NCBI GenBank assembly: GCA_028285265.1 | Contig: JANQPX010000032.1 | Coordinates: 248,001 to 312,000, forward strand | Reading direction: 5' to 3' | Origin: Geminicoccaceae bacterium | GTDB lineage: Bacteria; Pseudomonadota; Alphaproteobacteria; Geminicoccales; Geminicoccaceae | Length of the DNA stretch: 64,000 nucleotides | Part shown: in pieces, positions 43,715 to 53,527 of the stretch | Position numbering within the stretch: position 1 is the stretch's first letter | Layout: every line of letters begins with the position of its first letter | Notes under the pieces: generated by a model | Told to the model about the DNA's origin: nothing | What the model saw: the letters and a program-made list of their open reading frames with translations, nothing else | Databases searched by the model: none | Made by a program: the position numbers and the translations under genes

Positions 43715-44623
43715 TCAGAGTTTCCTTGCAATCTCGCTGGCAACGCGGTGCACGATGGTATGAAGATAGGCAAGACGCATCGGGTCCGGCGTATACCCGC
43801 CCCCCATCACGCAAGCCACGGGGATGCCTTGAGCACAACAGGTTTCAAGAACGAAGCGCTCGCGCTGCTCCAGACCTTGATCGGTTAGATCCAGCCGACC
43901 GAGCTTATCCTCGTGATGCGGATCGACACCTGCGTTGAAAACGACGAGGTCGGGTCGGTGCGTCGACAACAGGGTCGGCAAAGCCTCTTCTAGTCGGCGC
44001 AAATAGAGCGGATCATCAGTCCCCGGCTCTAATGCTATGTCGAGGTTGCTTGTCTGCTTTCGCGCCGGAAAGTTGGTGCGGCAATGCATCGAGAAGGTAA
44101 AGACATGGTCGTTCGCCTCGAAGATTTTGGCCGTACCATCGCCCTGGTGCACATCGAGATCGACCACAAGGGCGCGCTGTATCCGCCCCTCGTCCAACAA
44201 AAGCGACACGGCCACAGCCACATCGTTGAAGATACAAAATCCCGAACCTTCCTCGGCGAAGGCATGGTGGCTGCCACCGGCCGTATTGCAAGCCAAGCCA
44301 TGTTCAAGCGCAAGACGTGCGGTTAATACGGTGCCGCCATTGGCCGCCACCGACCTCGCTATGATGGCTTGGCTCATCGGAAGACCGATACGCCGAGCGG
44401 CCTCGGGAGACAGTGTCTGCTCGAAGATCGCGTTCACATAGTCTTTGGCATGCACACGTTCCAGCCAGCGTCTGGGTGCTGGCTCGGGCCGATGGCATTG
44501 GGCTGTCGTCACAACGCCATCATCAAGAAGTCGGCGCATCACCAAGCGGAATTTGTCCATGGGAAAGCGGTGACCGGGTGGCATCGGCGCCGCGTAATTG
44601 GGGTGGTGGACGATAGGTAGCAT
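43715..44623 (-). CDS. histone deacetylase-family amidohydrolase (AcuC/acetylpolyamine amidohydrolase-like)
   Basis: 302 residues from ATG 44623. Bacterial members deacetylate acetylpolyamines, acetyl-CoA synthetase or other acyl amides. The zinc and catalytic residues are present: [19 protein letters not shown] (twin His), [13 protein letters not shown] (zinc D and H) and [12 protein letters not shown] (second zinc Asp), with a final GGGYTPD carrying the family's Gly-rich loop. A TTG nine codons upstream is an alternative start. Divergent from the methyltransferase gene; converges with leuA. Confidence 0.92.
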   Translation of the reverse strand: MLPIVHHPNYAAPMPPGHRFPMDKFRLVMRRLLDDGVVTTAQCHRPEPAPRRWLERVHAKDYVNAIFEQTLSPEAARRIGLPMSQAIIARSVAANGGTVLTARLALEHGLACNTAGGSHHAFAEEGSGFCIFNDVAVAVSLLLDEGRIQRALVVDLDVHQGDGTAKIFEANDHVFTFSMHCRTNFPARKQTSNLDIALEPGTDDPLYLRRLEEALPTLLSTHRPDLVVFNAGVDPHHEDKLGRLDLTDQGLEQRERFVLETCCAQGIPVACVMGGGYTPDPMRLAYLHTIVHRVASEIARKL

Positions 44624-44698
44624 CAATCTAAGTCTAAAGGGGATCGGCAAAAGTCGATAGCGTTTGCGGGATTTCTATCAACACCTCCCGAGGAAGAG

Positions 44699-45745
44699 AT
44701 GCAGCCTATGACACCTGTTGATCGGTGGTTTCATGCTCGAAAACAGGAGGGACGCACAGCCTGGTATCTGGTGCACGCCTTTCTTGCACGCCAACTATCC
44801 GCTCCTGTTCTCGAGACCATGCCGCCGGGCCTGCCCAATCGTGAGGCTTATTTCAACGATCTCTTCGGCCTTCTCGAACGTGATCGGCGTCAAATCGAAG
44901 CCGGACGCTATGTCATCTCAGACAAAAGGTTGCCGCGTCCCTACGACATATTTCGGCGGAGCACACGATTCTTAGCCGACCTCGGCATGATCAACCTCCG
45001 ACGCATGCGGGGCGATGGCAGCGAAGTCTATCGGCTTCAGAAACAAACGACAGTGCCGCCGAAGCGACCGCGCTATTACCTCCAGAATTTCCACTACCAA
45101 ACCGATGGATGGATGAGCGGCGACTCTGCTGAGCTCTATGACTTCCAGGTCGACGTACTCTTTGCCGGTGCAACCGATGCCATGAGACGACAGGCCCTTC
45201 TCCCAATCGGGGACTTTCTGCGTGGCCGTCGCCTAGGCCATGTGGACCTTCTGGATGTTGCGGCAGGGACGGGACGTTTCCTGCAATCGATCAAAGAGAA
45301 CTATCCGCGTTTGCCAGTGACCGGCGTTGATCTCAGTTCCGAATACCTTGCTAAGGCAAGGCGCGAGCTGCGTCCCTGGTCTTGGGTCCGATTGGTGCTT
45401 TCCAATGCAGAATGTCTGCCCTTTCCAGAAGACAGCAAAGATCTCGTAACGTCGGTTTACCTCCTGCACGAGCTGCCGAAGAAAGCACGCGAGCGAGCCA
45501 TTGCTGAGATGGCGCGCGTTCTGAAACCCGGCGGGCGTCTCATTTTGGTCGACTCCCTTCAGACCGGCGACCATCCACCCTTCGATGCTCTCCTTGCGCT
45601 TTTTCCAATGCTCTATCATGAACCCTATTACAGCGACTACGTCAGCACCGATCTCATAGCCCTGGCTAAAGCCACCGGCCTGCAGCTGCTTCAGGTCGAT
45701 CGCGCCTTCATGTCGAAGATCATGGTGTTCACCAAAGGACCTTAG
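44699..45745 (+). CDS. SAM-dependent class I methyltransferase
   Basis: 348 residues. The C-terminal half is a class I methyltransferase: motif I LLDVAAGTGRFLQS, motif II acidic end VTGVDLSSEYLAKARREL, motif IV-like LVTSVYLLHELPKKARE and post-motif LKPGGRLILVDS. The N-terminal ~150 residues (DRWFHARKQEGRTAWYLVHAF, ISDKRLPRPYDIFRR) are an extra helical domain I do not recognise, seen in some proteins that act on lipids or quinone-like substrates. GAGGAAGAG directly precedes the ATG. Substrate unknown. Confidence 0.85.
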   Translation: MQPMTPVDRWFHARKQEGRTAWYLVHAFLARQLSAPVLETMPPGLPNREAYFNDLFGLLERDRRQIEAGRYVISDKRLPRPYDIFRRSTRFLADLGMINLRRMRGDGSEVYRLQKQTTVPPKRPRYYLQNFHYQTDGWMSGDSAELYDFQVDVLFAGATDAMRRQALLPIGDFLRGRRLGHVDLLDVAAGTGRFLQSIKENYPRLPVTGVDLSSEYLAKARRELRPWSWVRLVLSNAECLPFPEDSKDLVTSVYLLHELPKKARERAIAEMARVLKPGGRLILVDSLQTGDHPPFDALLALFPMLYHEPYYSDYVSTDLIALAKATGLQLLQVDRAFMSKIMVFTKGP

Positions 45746-45922
45746 GGTTCTGTTGTTCCAGATCGTCCTGACGACGTCCCAAAGGCCGTTACCCCTTCTG
45801 GTGGGCTAGATGCCGAACAACAGTCTTAAGGGTCGACGTCATTCCGGGCAGGGCCAGTTAGGCTAGGTTCAGCTTCGATCGACTACAAAAGGCATCAAGT
45901 TCGACATAGCTGGAGGAAGCCC

Positions 45923-46729
45923 ATGCGCGACCGACGCTCGGTTTTGCCGTATTTGGTGCTGATCATCATTGCCGTCGCCACACAGGCTCCATCTGCTACC
46001 GCTGATGGTGGCGAGGGCCCCTACTTTGGACTGAGGGCTGGCGGCGCGACGGTCGAGGACAGTGAAGCTGACGGTATCGACATCGAATATGATACCAGCA
46101 TTGCCATTAGCGGGCTTGTCGGCTACCAATTTCGCGGCTTTCGCCTGGAAGGTGAGTTTGGCTATCAGGGCTTGGAAGGCCTCAGCGAAACCGACGTGAA
46201 TTCCGATGTTGATATCGGGCGCTTTACGCTCAATGGCTATCTTGATCTCCCCGTTGCGCCCAATCTGGGACCCTATGTCGGCGGTGGCTTTGGTGTCGCG
46301 TCATTGACGGCTGACGATGACTTCGAAGACGAAGATTCGGCGTTCACCTGGCATGCTGAGGCCGGCCTCAATGTGGGCGTCACCGATCAGTTCATCTTGT
46401 CACCTTTCTATCGCTACCAATGGATCGACACCGATCTTGGGCAACAAAGCGAGCCACTCGTTTCCCATCTATTCGGCGTCTCCCTTCGCTATGTCTTAAC
46501 CTGGCAAGGTCGGCGCGTCGCCAACCGAGGCTATTCTCCGACCCGGTATGACGGCTATAGCTCGTATGGCGATCATCACCGCTATCGTGGCTACGATCGC
46601 TATGACCACCACCACCATGACCGCTATCGTAAACGGAAGACGCGTTCGCCTGAGCAACAAGAGCGTGATCGCTGTGGCTGGAAGGGCCCCGGCTGCGACG
46701 AAGAAGAGCAAGAGGACTGGCGCGGTTAA
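45923..46729 (+). CDS. outer-membrane beta-barrel protein with a His/Tyr/Arg-rich C-terminal tail
   Basis: 268 residues. A signal peptide (RSVLPYLVLIIIAVATQA) is followed by an eight-stranded OmpA-like/OMP_b-brl barrel: GPYFGLRAGGATVED, GLVGYQFRGFRLEGEFGYQG, NGYLDLPVAPNLGPYVGGGFGV and ending SHLFGVSLRYVL near residue 192. After the last strand there is an unusual hydrophilic tail (about 195-268) with YGDHHRYRGYDRYDHHHHD and two Cys (RCGWKGPGC). The tail replaces the usual terminal aromatic and may bind metal. Single-gene unit. Confidence 0.8.
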   Translation: MRDRRSVLPYLVLIIIAVATQAPSATADGGEGPYFGLRAGGATVEDSEADGIDIEYDTSIAISGLVGYQFRGFRLEGEFGYQGLEGLSETDVNSDVDIGRFTLNGYLDLPVAPNLGPYVGGGFGVASLTADDDFEDEDSAFTWHAEAGLNVGVTDQFILSPFYRYQWIDTDLGQQSEPLVSHLFGVSLRYVLTWQGRRVANRGYSPTRYDGYSSYGDHHRYRGYDRYDHHHHDRYRKRKTRSPEQQERDRCGWKGPGCDEEEQEDWRG

Positions 46730-46934
46730 ACCCTTGCTCGATCGGGCGTTGCCAGCATCACTGCTGTGATGGGCCCGGTCCTATCATGGCCTCGATGACC
46801 CTTTGCGGCCGTGGGCCATACCACACCCCCACGCCACTCTCCAGACGCACCGGCCTAGCCCCCTTTAGCAACGTGTAGGGCAGCGGTGACGTCTTGGAAC
46901 TGGAATGGCATCTCAGCGTTCGCCAAGGCTGGCT

Positions 46935-49700
46935 CTAAAACTCATCCCAGCCATCGTCATGGCTCGCTGGCACAGACGCGTGTGCTGGCGGTTTGGCGGG
47001 GCTTGCGCCGGGTGTCTTGACCGCGCGTGACTGCGGTCGCTTCGCCTTGCCAGCACCGTCAAGTTTGAAGAAGGCCATCAGCTCTGCAAGTTGCGTTGCT
47101 TGGTCGCCCAAGTTACGCGCCGCCGCCGTGCTCTCCTCCACCAACGCCGAGTTCTGTTGGGTCATCTCATCCATGCTGGCGATGGAACTGTTGATTTCTT
47201 GGACCCCGGCAGCTTGCTCTTGTGAAGCGCTCGAGATGCTTTGAATAATCCCGGCGACTTTGCCGATGGAACCGACAATATCTTCAAGCGCAACGCCCGC
47301 TTCGTTGACCAGTTTGACGCCGTCTTTGACCTGGCCATTACTGTTTTGGATCAGCGTCTTGATATCCGATGCAGCCTGGGCAGAGCGCTGCGCAAGCTGG
47401 CGAACTTCCTGGGCGACAACCGCAAAACCTTTGCCTGCTTCGCCGGCACGAGCGGCTTCGACGCTAGCATTCAGGGCCAAAAGATTAGTCTGGAAGGCAA
47501 TCTCGTCGATCACACCGATGATATCGGTAATCTTCTGAGCGGATTCCTCGATACCGCTCATCGCCACGACCGCCTTTTGAACGATCTCACCACCCTTGCT
47601 CGCCGTGCCATTCGCCGTATCAGCAAGCGTGTTGGCATCCTTGGAGTTTTCGGCATTTTGACGAACAGTCGCCGACATCTCTTCGGTCGATGCGGCCGTC
47701 TCTTCTAGATTGGAGGCCGCCTGTTCCGTGCGGTCGGACAGATCACTGGTGCCGCTCGCAATCTCGGAGGCTGCATTGTGCACAGCATCAGTGGCATTCT
47801 GGATCTGGCTGACAATACTCGACAGTTGATCGGCTGTCCGGTTGGCATTTTCCTTGAGTTCACCAAACTTGCCTTGGTAGTCGTTGGTAATGCGCTTGCT
47901 GAGGTCTCCATCAGCGAGGGCAGCGAACATGGTGCCTAAATCGTCGGTTGCGGTCGAGACTGCGGTGACCAGCTGGTTCATGCCTTCGCCTAACTCACGA
48001 TAGACACCGTCGAACTGATCAAGCTGCACTTGCTGGTTGAAGTTGCCTTCACGTGCCGCCGAGATCACCGCATTGATTTCTTCTTGGATACTGAGGTCTT
48101 CGGTCTTGTCAGCCCACTCAACGACGGTGCCGATACGCGTATTGGACTCGTTGGTGACCGGGTTGACCGCCAAACGCAAGCGCCGGCCACCGACTTTGAT
48201 ATTGACCTCTCGGTTGGAACTCAGGCTTTCCACGATACCGCGGTTATGTGCCGGATTTTGATGAAACACATCGAAGGAGGAACCAAGGATCGTCCCAACA
48301 TTGAAGTTTGGCAGGTCCTGGCGGATTGTCGCCTCATGGGTTTTCAGCATTTGCATGAGGCGAGGATTGACATAGACGATTTCGCCACGTCGGTTGGCCA
48401 CCATGACCATGGTGTTGCTACAGTCCAGCGCCGAGCGAAGTCGTGCGGCTTCAAGCCCCTTTTGACTAATGGCTTGAAGCGAGCGGCTCACCGAACCAAT
48501 TTCGTCGCCCCGTTCGATGCCAGGAATGGTCGTGTTGTCACCCTTCGCCATCAAGTTCACGGCATCGACCATTGCGACCAAGGGCTTGGTAACATCCCTC
48601 GATAGGAATGATCCAAGGACCGCCAAGCCTGCGAGTGCGGCAAGGATGATCCCGATCAAGCTCATGGCGAGCGAGTTCGCGGGCGCCAAAATCTCGGCGC
48701 GTGCCATCTCCGCAATCATTGCCCATCGAACACCGACAAAGTCGACGAAGTCATAGGCGATGATGGCGTCATTGCCGGCGAGGTTGACTCCATCGGCTGT
48801 GCCATGCTCGCCCCGAAGCGCTGCTTCAGTCGCCGCATTTTCAACGCTCTGGACAAGGATGGTCGATTCCTCGGAGAATCGCGAGTCGGTACGCATCAAC
48901 AGGTCATTGCCGACAAGGAAGGTCTGTCCAGTCGTTCCCAGCCCAGCACTTTGCTGGACGACTGTATTCAGCCTATCGATTGGCATCTGGAAGACGAGAA
49001 CACCAAGGGTACGACCATCCTCGTCAAGCACAGCGGTCGAAATGAAACTCGCCGGTGCACCATGACTAGGCGCATAGGGCTTAAAATCGAAGAAGGCCTC
49101 AAAATCTGGTGATGCATTGTCGCGCGCTGCGCGAAACGCGTTGCCGAGATCGGTGTCCCTGTACTTTCCGGTGACCAAATTGGTCGCATAGTCCAGCTCT
49201 TTAAAGACTGTGTAAATGAGATTGCCTTCTAGATCGAACAAGAAAATGTCGTAGTAACCACGAGCCCGAAGGAATTGCCGGAACCAAGGGTGATAACTGG
49301 CATGGACGTCGCTGTAGTAGGAACCGTCAGAGGCAGCATCCAGATTTTCTTTGGAACCAGTAGGGTTGGGATTCTCCACGATGTAGAGACGCTGTAGTGT
49401 TTGTTCCGGATTGCCGTCTAATTCACTCCATCCTTCTTGGAACGCATCCAGCGCTTGCATGGTTGTTTGATTTGTAGCGACGGATCGAAGATCCTGCTGG
49501 ATTGACAGAAGATACTCGTTAAGGCTGGCCTTGCGGCTCTCGAGGAGCGCATTGAGGCGGACACGTGCCTCGGTCTCGAGTGTCCCATATGCGTTCCAAT
49601 AGGCGGCTATCCCGATGCAAATGCCGACCAGGCCGCCAGCACCGACGATCATGAAAGGCAGCTTCCATGCAATCGACAGGGATCGGATATGGTTCATCAT
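46935..49700 (-). CDS. methyl-accepting chemotaxis protein with dCache, HAMP, PAS and CheR-tether
   Basis: 921 residues. Order: N-terminal membrane helix (about 12-34), large periplasmic dCache-like sensor (about 40-340, with FRQFLRARGYYDIFLFDLEG and a second lobe around GTTGQTFLVGND), second membrane helix, HAMP (KPLVAMVDAVNLMAKGD), a PAS module (SNTMVMVANRRGEIVYVNP), a second HAMP-like segment, then the signalling hairpin with the tip EIAFQTNLLALNASVEAARAGEAG (quoted in part: AFQTNLLALNASVEAARAG) and methylation-site Glu pairs near NLEETAASTEEM. The chain ends GWDEF, resembling the NWETF-type CheR/CheB tether. Ligand unknown. No che genes adjacent. Confidence 0.95.
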   Translation of the reverse strand: MMNHIRSLSIAWKLPFMIVGAGGLVGICIGIAAYWNAYGTLETEARVRLNALLESRKASLNEYLLSIQQDLRSVATNQTTMQALDAFQEGWSELDGNPEQTLQRLYIVENPNPTGSKENLDAASDGSYYSDVHASYHPWFRQFLRARGYYDIFLFDLEGNLIYTVFKELDYATNLVTGKYRDTDLGNAFRAARDNASPDFEAFFDFKPYAPSHGAPASFISTAVLDEDGRTLGVLVFQMPIDRLNTVVQQSAGLGTTGQTFLVGNDLLMRTDSRFSEESTILVQSVENAATEAALRGEHGTADGVNLAGNDAIIAYDFVDFVGVRWAMIAEMARAEILAPANSLAMSLIGIILAALAGLAVLGSFLSRDVTKPLVAMVDAVNLMAKGDNTTIPGIERGDEIGSVSRSLQAISQKGLEAARLRSALDCSNTMVMVANRRGEIVYVNPRLMQMLKTHEATIRQDLPNFNVGTILGSSFDVFHQNPAHNRGIVESLSSNREVNIKVGGRRLRLAVNPVTNESNTRIGTVVEWADKTEDLSIQEEINAVISAAREGNFNQQVQLDQFDGVYRELGEGMNQLVTAVSTATDDLGTMFAALADGDLSKRITNDYQGKFGELKENANRTADQLSSIVSQIQNATDAVHNAASEIASGTSDLSDRTEQAASNLEETAASTEEMSATVRQNAENSKDANTLADTANGTASKGGEIVQKAVVAMSGIEESAQKITDIIGVIDEIAFQTNLLALNASVEAARAGEAGKGFAVVAQEVRQLAQRSAQAASDIKTLIQNSNGQVKDGVKLVNEAGVALEDIVGSIGKVAGIIQSISSASQEQAAGVQEINSSIASMDEMTQQNSALVEESTAAARNLGDQATQLAELMAFFKLDGAGKAKRPQSRAVKTPGASPAKPPAHASVPASHDDGWDEF

Positions 49701-49843
49701 GTTTCTGCAAGTCCTCGAGGAATTCGGTATCGACGCCGCTCAAGACTGACGTCGTCACTCCAATACTTTGCAGATCGATCTATCACGCCCGGATTAAGAA
49801 TTTGTTGCGGGGCAATTGGCTCTATGGGTTGATTTTGTCGCTG

Positions 49844-49876
49844 CCAGCCATCGGCCGACACAGTTTCGATGGCTGG
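49844..49876. terminator. perfect hairpin after the patatin gene
   Basis: Ten-pair perfect stem CCAGCCATCG (49844-49853)/CGATGGCTGG (49867-49876) with a 13-base loop, starting three bases past the patatin-gene stop (minus strand). No T-run follows, so it may be a 3'-end stabiliser or a factor-assisted terminator. Confidence 0.45.
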
Positions 49877-49879
49877 TGA

Positions 49880-50905
49880 TCAAATCGCGAAATCGTCGAG
49901 GTTCAACGTCGATTTCTTGCCGATATGACGGCGGTTTCGCTTGAGCCATGCATCAGCGGCAGCGTGTCCAGCATCCTTAAGATAGGTTAGAAAATTCCAC
50001 GCTGTGTTGTTCTTACTACTGGTGCCGAGCGGTGCCATAACCTCAGGATCAGCAATACAGTGAAAGTGGATGGGACGATAGGCAGGATTCTTAAGTGCGC
50101 CGGCCTCGATCAGTCCTGTGATGGTGGCAATACTATCGAGCTCGCGCATCAAGCTGGCGTTCATCGTGACCTCGTTCAGTCGATCGACGATGTCTCGAGA
50201 TGTAATCGGTAAGTCTTGGCGCTCTGTCGGGTTCAGCTGGATGATCAGAATGTCGTTCGCACCGCATGCTCGGATGAGAGGCTTGAGCACCGGATTACCT
50301 GTAAAACCACCATCCCAATAGTACTCGCCTTCGATTTCGACGGCACGATGAAGCTGTGGCAGGCAGGCGGAGGCAAGGAATGAATCGACGGTTAAATCGG
50401 CATTTTTGAAGATCTTGAGCCGATTGGTTTTGACGTTTGTCGCACAGATAAACAGCTTGATTGCCGTCGCATGCTGCAGGCGTTCGAGATCGAGATGCGC
50501 GCCCAAAAGATCGCGCAAGGGATTCCGATCGAGTGGATTGAGCTGATAGGGAGAGACGAACTGCGCCATCACATCCAACCAGATGCTTGCCGGTGACCAG
50601 TCGATATTCCAAGCTTTGTTCAAGTGATGAAGCGGAGTCGACTGGTAGGGGTTGAAGGCAGCGGCACCAACCTGGCTTAGATCATGCCAAAACCGTTCAA
50701 GCGCTTCTTTTGCCACGTCACGCCCGCCTTGAAGGTTGGACGCCAGAATCCCAGCGTTCATCGCCCCGGCACTTGTACCGCTGACGCCCTGGATATCGAG
50801 AGTCTCGTCTTCAAGGAGCCGGTCGAGAACGCCCCAGGTGAATGCTCCATGAGCGCCACCGCCCTGAAGGGCAAGGGTCAGGCTTCGGATGGTCATGTTC
50901 GTCAT
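49880..50905 (-). CDS. patatin-like phospholipase
   Basis: 341 residues. Ser-Asp dyad lipid acyl hydrolase: oxyanion loop LALQGGGAHGAF, nucleophile elbow GTSAGAMNA (GxSxG), and the catalytic Asp in DGGFTGNP. The C-terminal part (SSKNNTAWNFLTYLKDAGHAAADAWL) is typical of a bacterial patatin subgroup often found near polyhydroxyalkanoate or lipid genes. No signal peptide, so cytosolic or secreted by another route. Single-gene unit downstream of moaB by about 110 bases. Confidence 0.92.
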   Translation of the reverse strand: MTNMTIRSLTLALQGGGAHGAFTWGVLDRLLEDETLDIQGVSGTSAGAMNAGILASNLQGGRDVAKEALERFWHDLSQVGAAAFNPYQSTPLHHLNKAWNIDWSPASIWLDVMAQFVSPYQLNPLDRNPLRDLLGAHLDLERLQHATAIKLFICATNVKTNRLKIFKNADLTVDSFLASACLPQLHRAVEIEGEYYWDGGFTGNPVLKPLIRACGANDILIIQLNPTERQDLPITSRDIVDRLNEVTMNASLMRELDSIATITGLIEAGALKNPAYRPIHFHCIADPEVMAPLGTSSKNNTAWNFLTYLKDAGHAAADAWLKRNRRHIGKKSTLNLDDFAI

Positions 50906-51013
50906 TCAAGCGGTTGGCAGACGAACCTCGCTAGCAAATCACCTACGAAAAAGCGACGGCAAATAACAGGTAGCGAGGTGAAAGGTATGTGACGGCCGGC
51001 TTAAAGAGGCGCA

Positions 51014-51553
51014 TTAAGCCGATTCATGCTCGCGTAAGCGTGGTATCAGCTCCGCAAAATTGCAGGGCCGATGCCGAATATCGAGCTGATTGCTCAAAAT
51101 CTCGTCCCAGCCGTCTTTGCAAGCGCCAGTCGAACCGGGCAGTACAAAGAGATAGGTGCCTCTCGCGACACCCGCTGTGGCGCGCGACTGAAGCGCAGAC
51201 GTCCCGATCTTTTGAAAACTGATCATACGGAACATCTCGCCGAAACCTGGAATCTCCTTTTCGACGACCCTCGACAACGCTTCCGGTGTGATATCCCTGC
51301 CGGTGACACCTGTCCCGCCAGTGCTGATCACAACGTCGATCTTCGGATCATTGATCCAGGCGTTAAATCGCTCCGCGATGGCGTCGGAATCGTCTTTGAC
51401 GATGTCCCTCTCAGCGAGTTGATGGCCCGCAGATGTGAGACGTTCGACCAGAATGTCGCCGGAACGATCATCATCGAGGCTCCGGCTGTCAGACACTGTC
51501 AAAACAGCGATACGCAGGGCTTTGAATGCTCGGGTCTGATCAATACCTGCCAC
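51014..51553 (-). CDS. moaB: molybdenum cofactor biosynthesis protein B
   Basis: 179 residues. MoaB/MogA fold that adenylylates molybdopterin in molybdenum cofactor synthesis. The molybdopterin-binding motifs are STGGTGVTGRDITPEAL and LPGSTGACKDGWDEIL, both intact, after the opening RIAVLTVSDSR. It follows the lytic transglycosylase gene by about 60 bases on the same strand, so co-transcription is probable but functionally unrelated. No other moa gene in view. Confidence 0.94.
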   Translation of the reverse strand: MAGIDQTRAFKALRIAVLTVSDSRSLDDDRSGDILVERLTSAGHQLAERDIVKDDSDAIAERFNAWINDPKIDVVISTGGTGVTGRDITPEALSRVVEKEIPGFGEMFRMISFQKIGTSALQSRATAGVARGTYLFVLPGSTGACKDGWDEILSNQLDIRHRPCNFAELIPRLREHESA

Positions 51554-51611
51554 GTCTTATCCCCATCAAGGTCAGCGCACCGATCAACGTCCATTTGCGG
51601 GCAAGTGGCGT

Positions 51612-53447
51612 CTAGCCCTGAGCGTGATCGCGATCGGCGTAGATATTCTGTTCCTCATCGAATGCCCGATAGACCGGCCATTGATTGGCAGCCATCGCGT
51701 CAAGGGACGGCTGTGGCTGGCCAAGCCGGGCGCGGTAGTTCCAAAGATTGGCCAGAACCTTCTTCACGTAAACCCTCGTTTCAACAAACGGGATCATTTC
51801 AAGGAACATGGTGGGGTCACGGTCGAGATTGAAGGCCTCACGCCACTGAAACACGCGACCGGGTCCCGCATTATAGCCAGCAGCGATGAATATCAGATTG
51901 TCGCCAATGCCGTCACGGTTCAGGAGTTCTTGCAGATAGGCCTGACCGAAGGTAATGGCCGTCTCTGGGTCGAAGAGATGCGCCGTACTCTCGAGCGTCA
52001 GATCCGTCCGCTTAACGATATGCTTTGCTGTCCCTGGCATGACTTGCATCAGGCCGAGAGCACCGACATAGCTTTCGGCGTTCGGGTCAAAACCACTTTC
52101 AGCTCGGATGACGGAGAACACGAGGGCACGATCGACACGGTAGCCCCGGTGCGGCTGCCAGGCCGGGACGGGGTAGAACGAGTCCAGATGGACATCACCG
52201 CGATAACCAAGCCGGTGAGCCAAACGCATCTCAACCGAAGGAAGGTGCAGCGTCTGGGCAAGCTTGAGCAAGCCGGCAGTGAGGCCGGATTTTGCTTTGC
52301 CAGCAAGGGTGCGAAGCTCTTTTTCCGCGAGATCGTGGCGGTCGATCTGGGCGAGCGCCGTCGCGCGCTTGGCTGCGGGGTAGCGGACCATGATTTCCGC
52401 AATATCGTCCTGCAATTTGGTGGCGCGTTGATGGTCAATGGCCAAGCCAAGGCGCTTTTTCGCAAGGAGCCCATAGAATTGCCGGGGATGTTGTGCGGCA
52501 ATATTCAGAAAATACCGGGCACGCTTTGTCTTGAAGCCGACAGCACGGGCTGCCCAATAGGCAGCACGAGCCCGTTCGCCATCATGGGCCTTCTCGGCTT
52601 CCGCAAGCGTCGCGAGATGGCGAGCTGCCGTATCGATGTCACCGGTGCGCCAGGCGCTCATGCCGGCCGTCCAATGCATTTCCGGAATGGCCTGCCCGGA
52701 GCGCTTCGCCGACTTTTGGGCAAGTTTGAGAGCGGATCGAAAGTCGCGTTTGACAAAGTGGGCACGGGCAACCGCCCAACGTGCGAGATCGGTCTCGACC
52801 GCGTCAGTGATGTCATGAAGATCAGCTTGATGGAACAGGCGCTTAGCTTCTTCAACGCGGCCCCGATCTCCAAGACGATTAAGATCGCGCAACCAAGCCT
52901 GAACGACGGTTTCCTTAGCATCCGACCGCCGAAGTTTGGATTGATAGCGGACTCTGATCGCTTCTTGGGACTGCTGGCCACTGCCCGTCATATAGCCCTT
53001 GGCTGGCTTCGTTGGGGCGTCAGCACCGCGCGGACGACGTTTAAGTGCTAGCTTGTAGACCCGTTTTGCATCGGGATGGTCACTGTAGGTCTTCAGCCAA
53101 GCGGCGAGTTCCTTATAGGTGGAACGATAGGCTGTCGGATGCATATAGCGTTGAAATTGAACGTGACCGAGCAACGTCTTGTCATCCAACCTGGCCAGCA
53201 AGGCATCAGCCGCCTTCCAAGATCCATCCTCTTGGAGATCAAAAATCTCTCGATAGAGCATAGCGGCACGGTCGGAGAGCAGCTTTTTAGCGCTGGGCAC
53301 CGCCTGCACAGGATTGGTGGCATCCAGACGGGCAAGCTGGACACCTTCAGATGCATCGGCCACCGGTGAAGCACTCAAGACCGTTGAGGCAACAAGGATG
53401 GCGACCCGAAGCGGCGAAATGAGAATGGGGAGATATTTGATGCTCAT
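51612..53447 (-). CDS. soluble-type lytic murein transglycosylase
   Basis: 611 residues from ATG 53447. Cleaves peptidoglycan glycan strands in the periplasm with 1,6-anhydro product. A signal peptide (IKYLPILISPLRVAILVAST) is followed by the long Slt70-like superhelical ring (about 40-440, with repeats such as HFVKRDFRSALKLAQKSAKRSG) and the C-terminal SLT domain with ESGFDPNAESYVGALGLMQVMPGTA, containing the catalytic Glu of ESGF, and YNAGPGRVFQWR. Upstream lies a very AT-rich gap. Transcribed with moaB, and possibly with the uracil-DNA glycosylase gene. Confidence 0.94.
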   Translation of the reverse strand: MSIKYLPILISPLRVAILVASTVLSASPVADASEGVQLARLDATNPVQAVPSAKKLLSDRAAMLYREIFDLQEDGSWKAADALLARLDDKTLLGHVQFQRYMHPTAYRSTYKELAAWLKTYSDHPDAKRVYKLALKRRPRGADAPTKPAKGYMTGSGQQSQEAIRVRYQSKLRRSDAKETVVQAWLRDLNRLGDRGRVEEAKRLFHQADLHDITDAVETDLARWAVARAHFVKRDFRSALKLAQKSAKRSGQAIPEMHWTAGMSAWRTGDIDTAARHLATLAEAEKAHDGERARAAYWAARAVGFKTKRARYFLNIAAQHPRQFYGLLAKKRLGLAIDHQRATKLQDDIAEIMVRYPAAKRATALAQIDRHDLAEKELRTLAGKAKSGLTAGLLKLAQTLHLPSVEMRLAHRLGYRGDVHLDSFYPVPAWQPHRGYRVDRALVFSVIRAESGFDPNAESYVGALGLMQVMPGTAKHIVKRTDLTLESTAHLFDPETAITFGQAYLQELLNRDGIGDNLIFIAAGYNAGPGRVFQWREAFNLDRDPTMFLEMIPFVETRVYVKKVLANLWNYRARLGQPQPSLDAMAANQWPVYRAFDEEQNIYADRDHAQG

Positions 53448-53527
53448 GCGCCATCTTATAATCAAAATCCAATAAAATTGAAAGTTAATGAAATAAAAAA
53501 ATTTGGATTTCTATTAACGATTATTTT

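Noticed and set aside
46755..46772. Small hairpin CATCAC-TGCT-GTGATG between two convergent genes
   Set aside because: Six-pair stem without T-run; too weak to call a terminator.
51624..53051. Plus-strand 475-codon frame
   Set aside because: It lies wholly antisense to the lytic transglycosylase gene, has no recognisable domain and no ribosome site; a shadow of GC-rich coding sequence.
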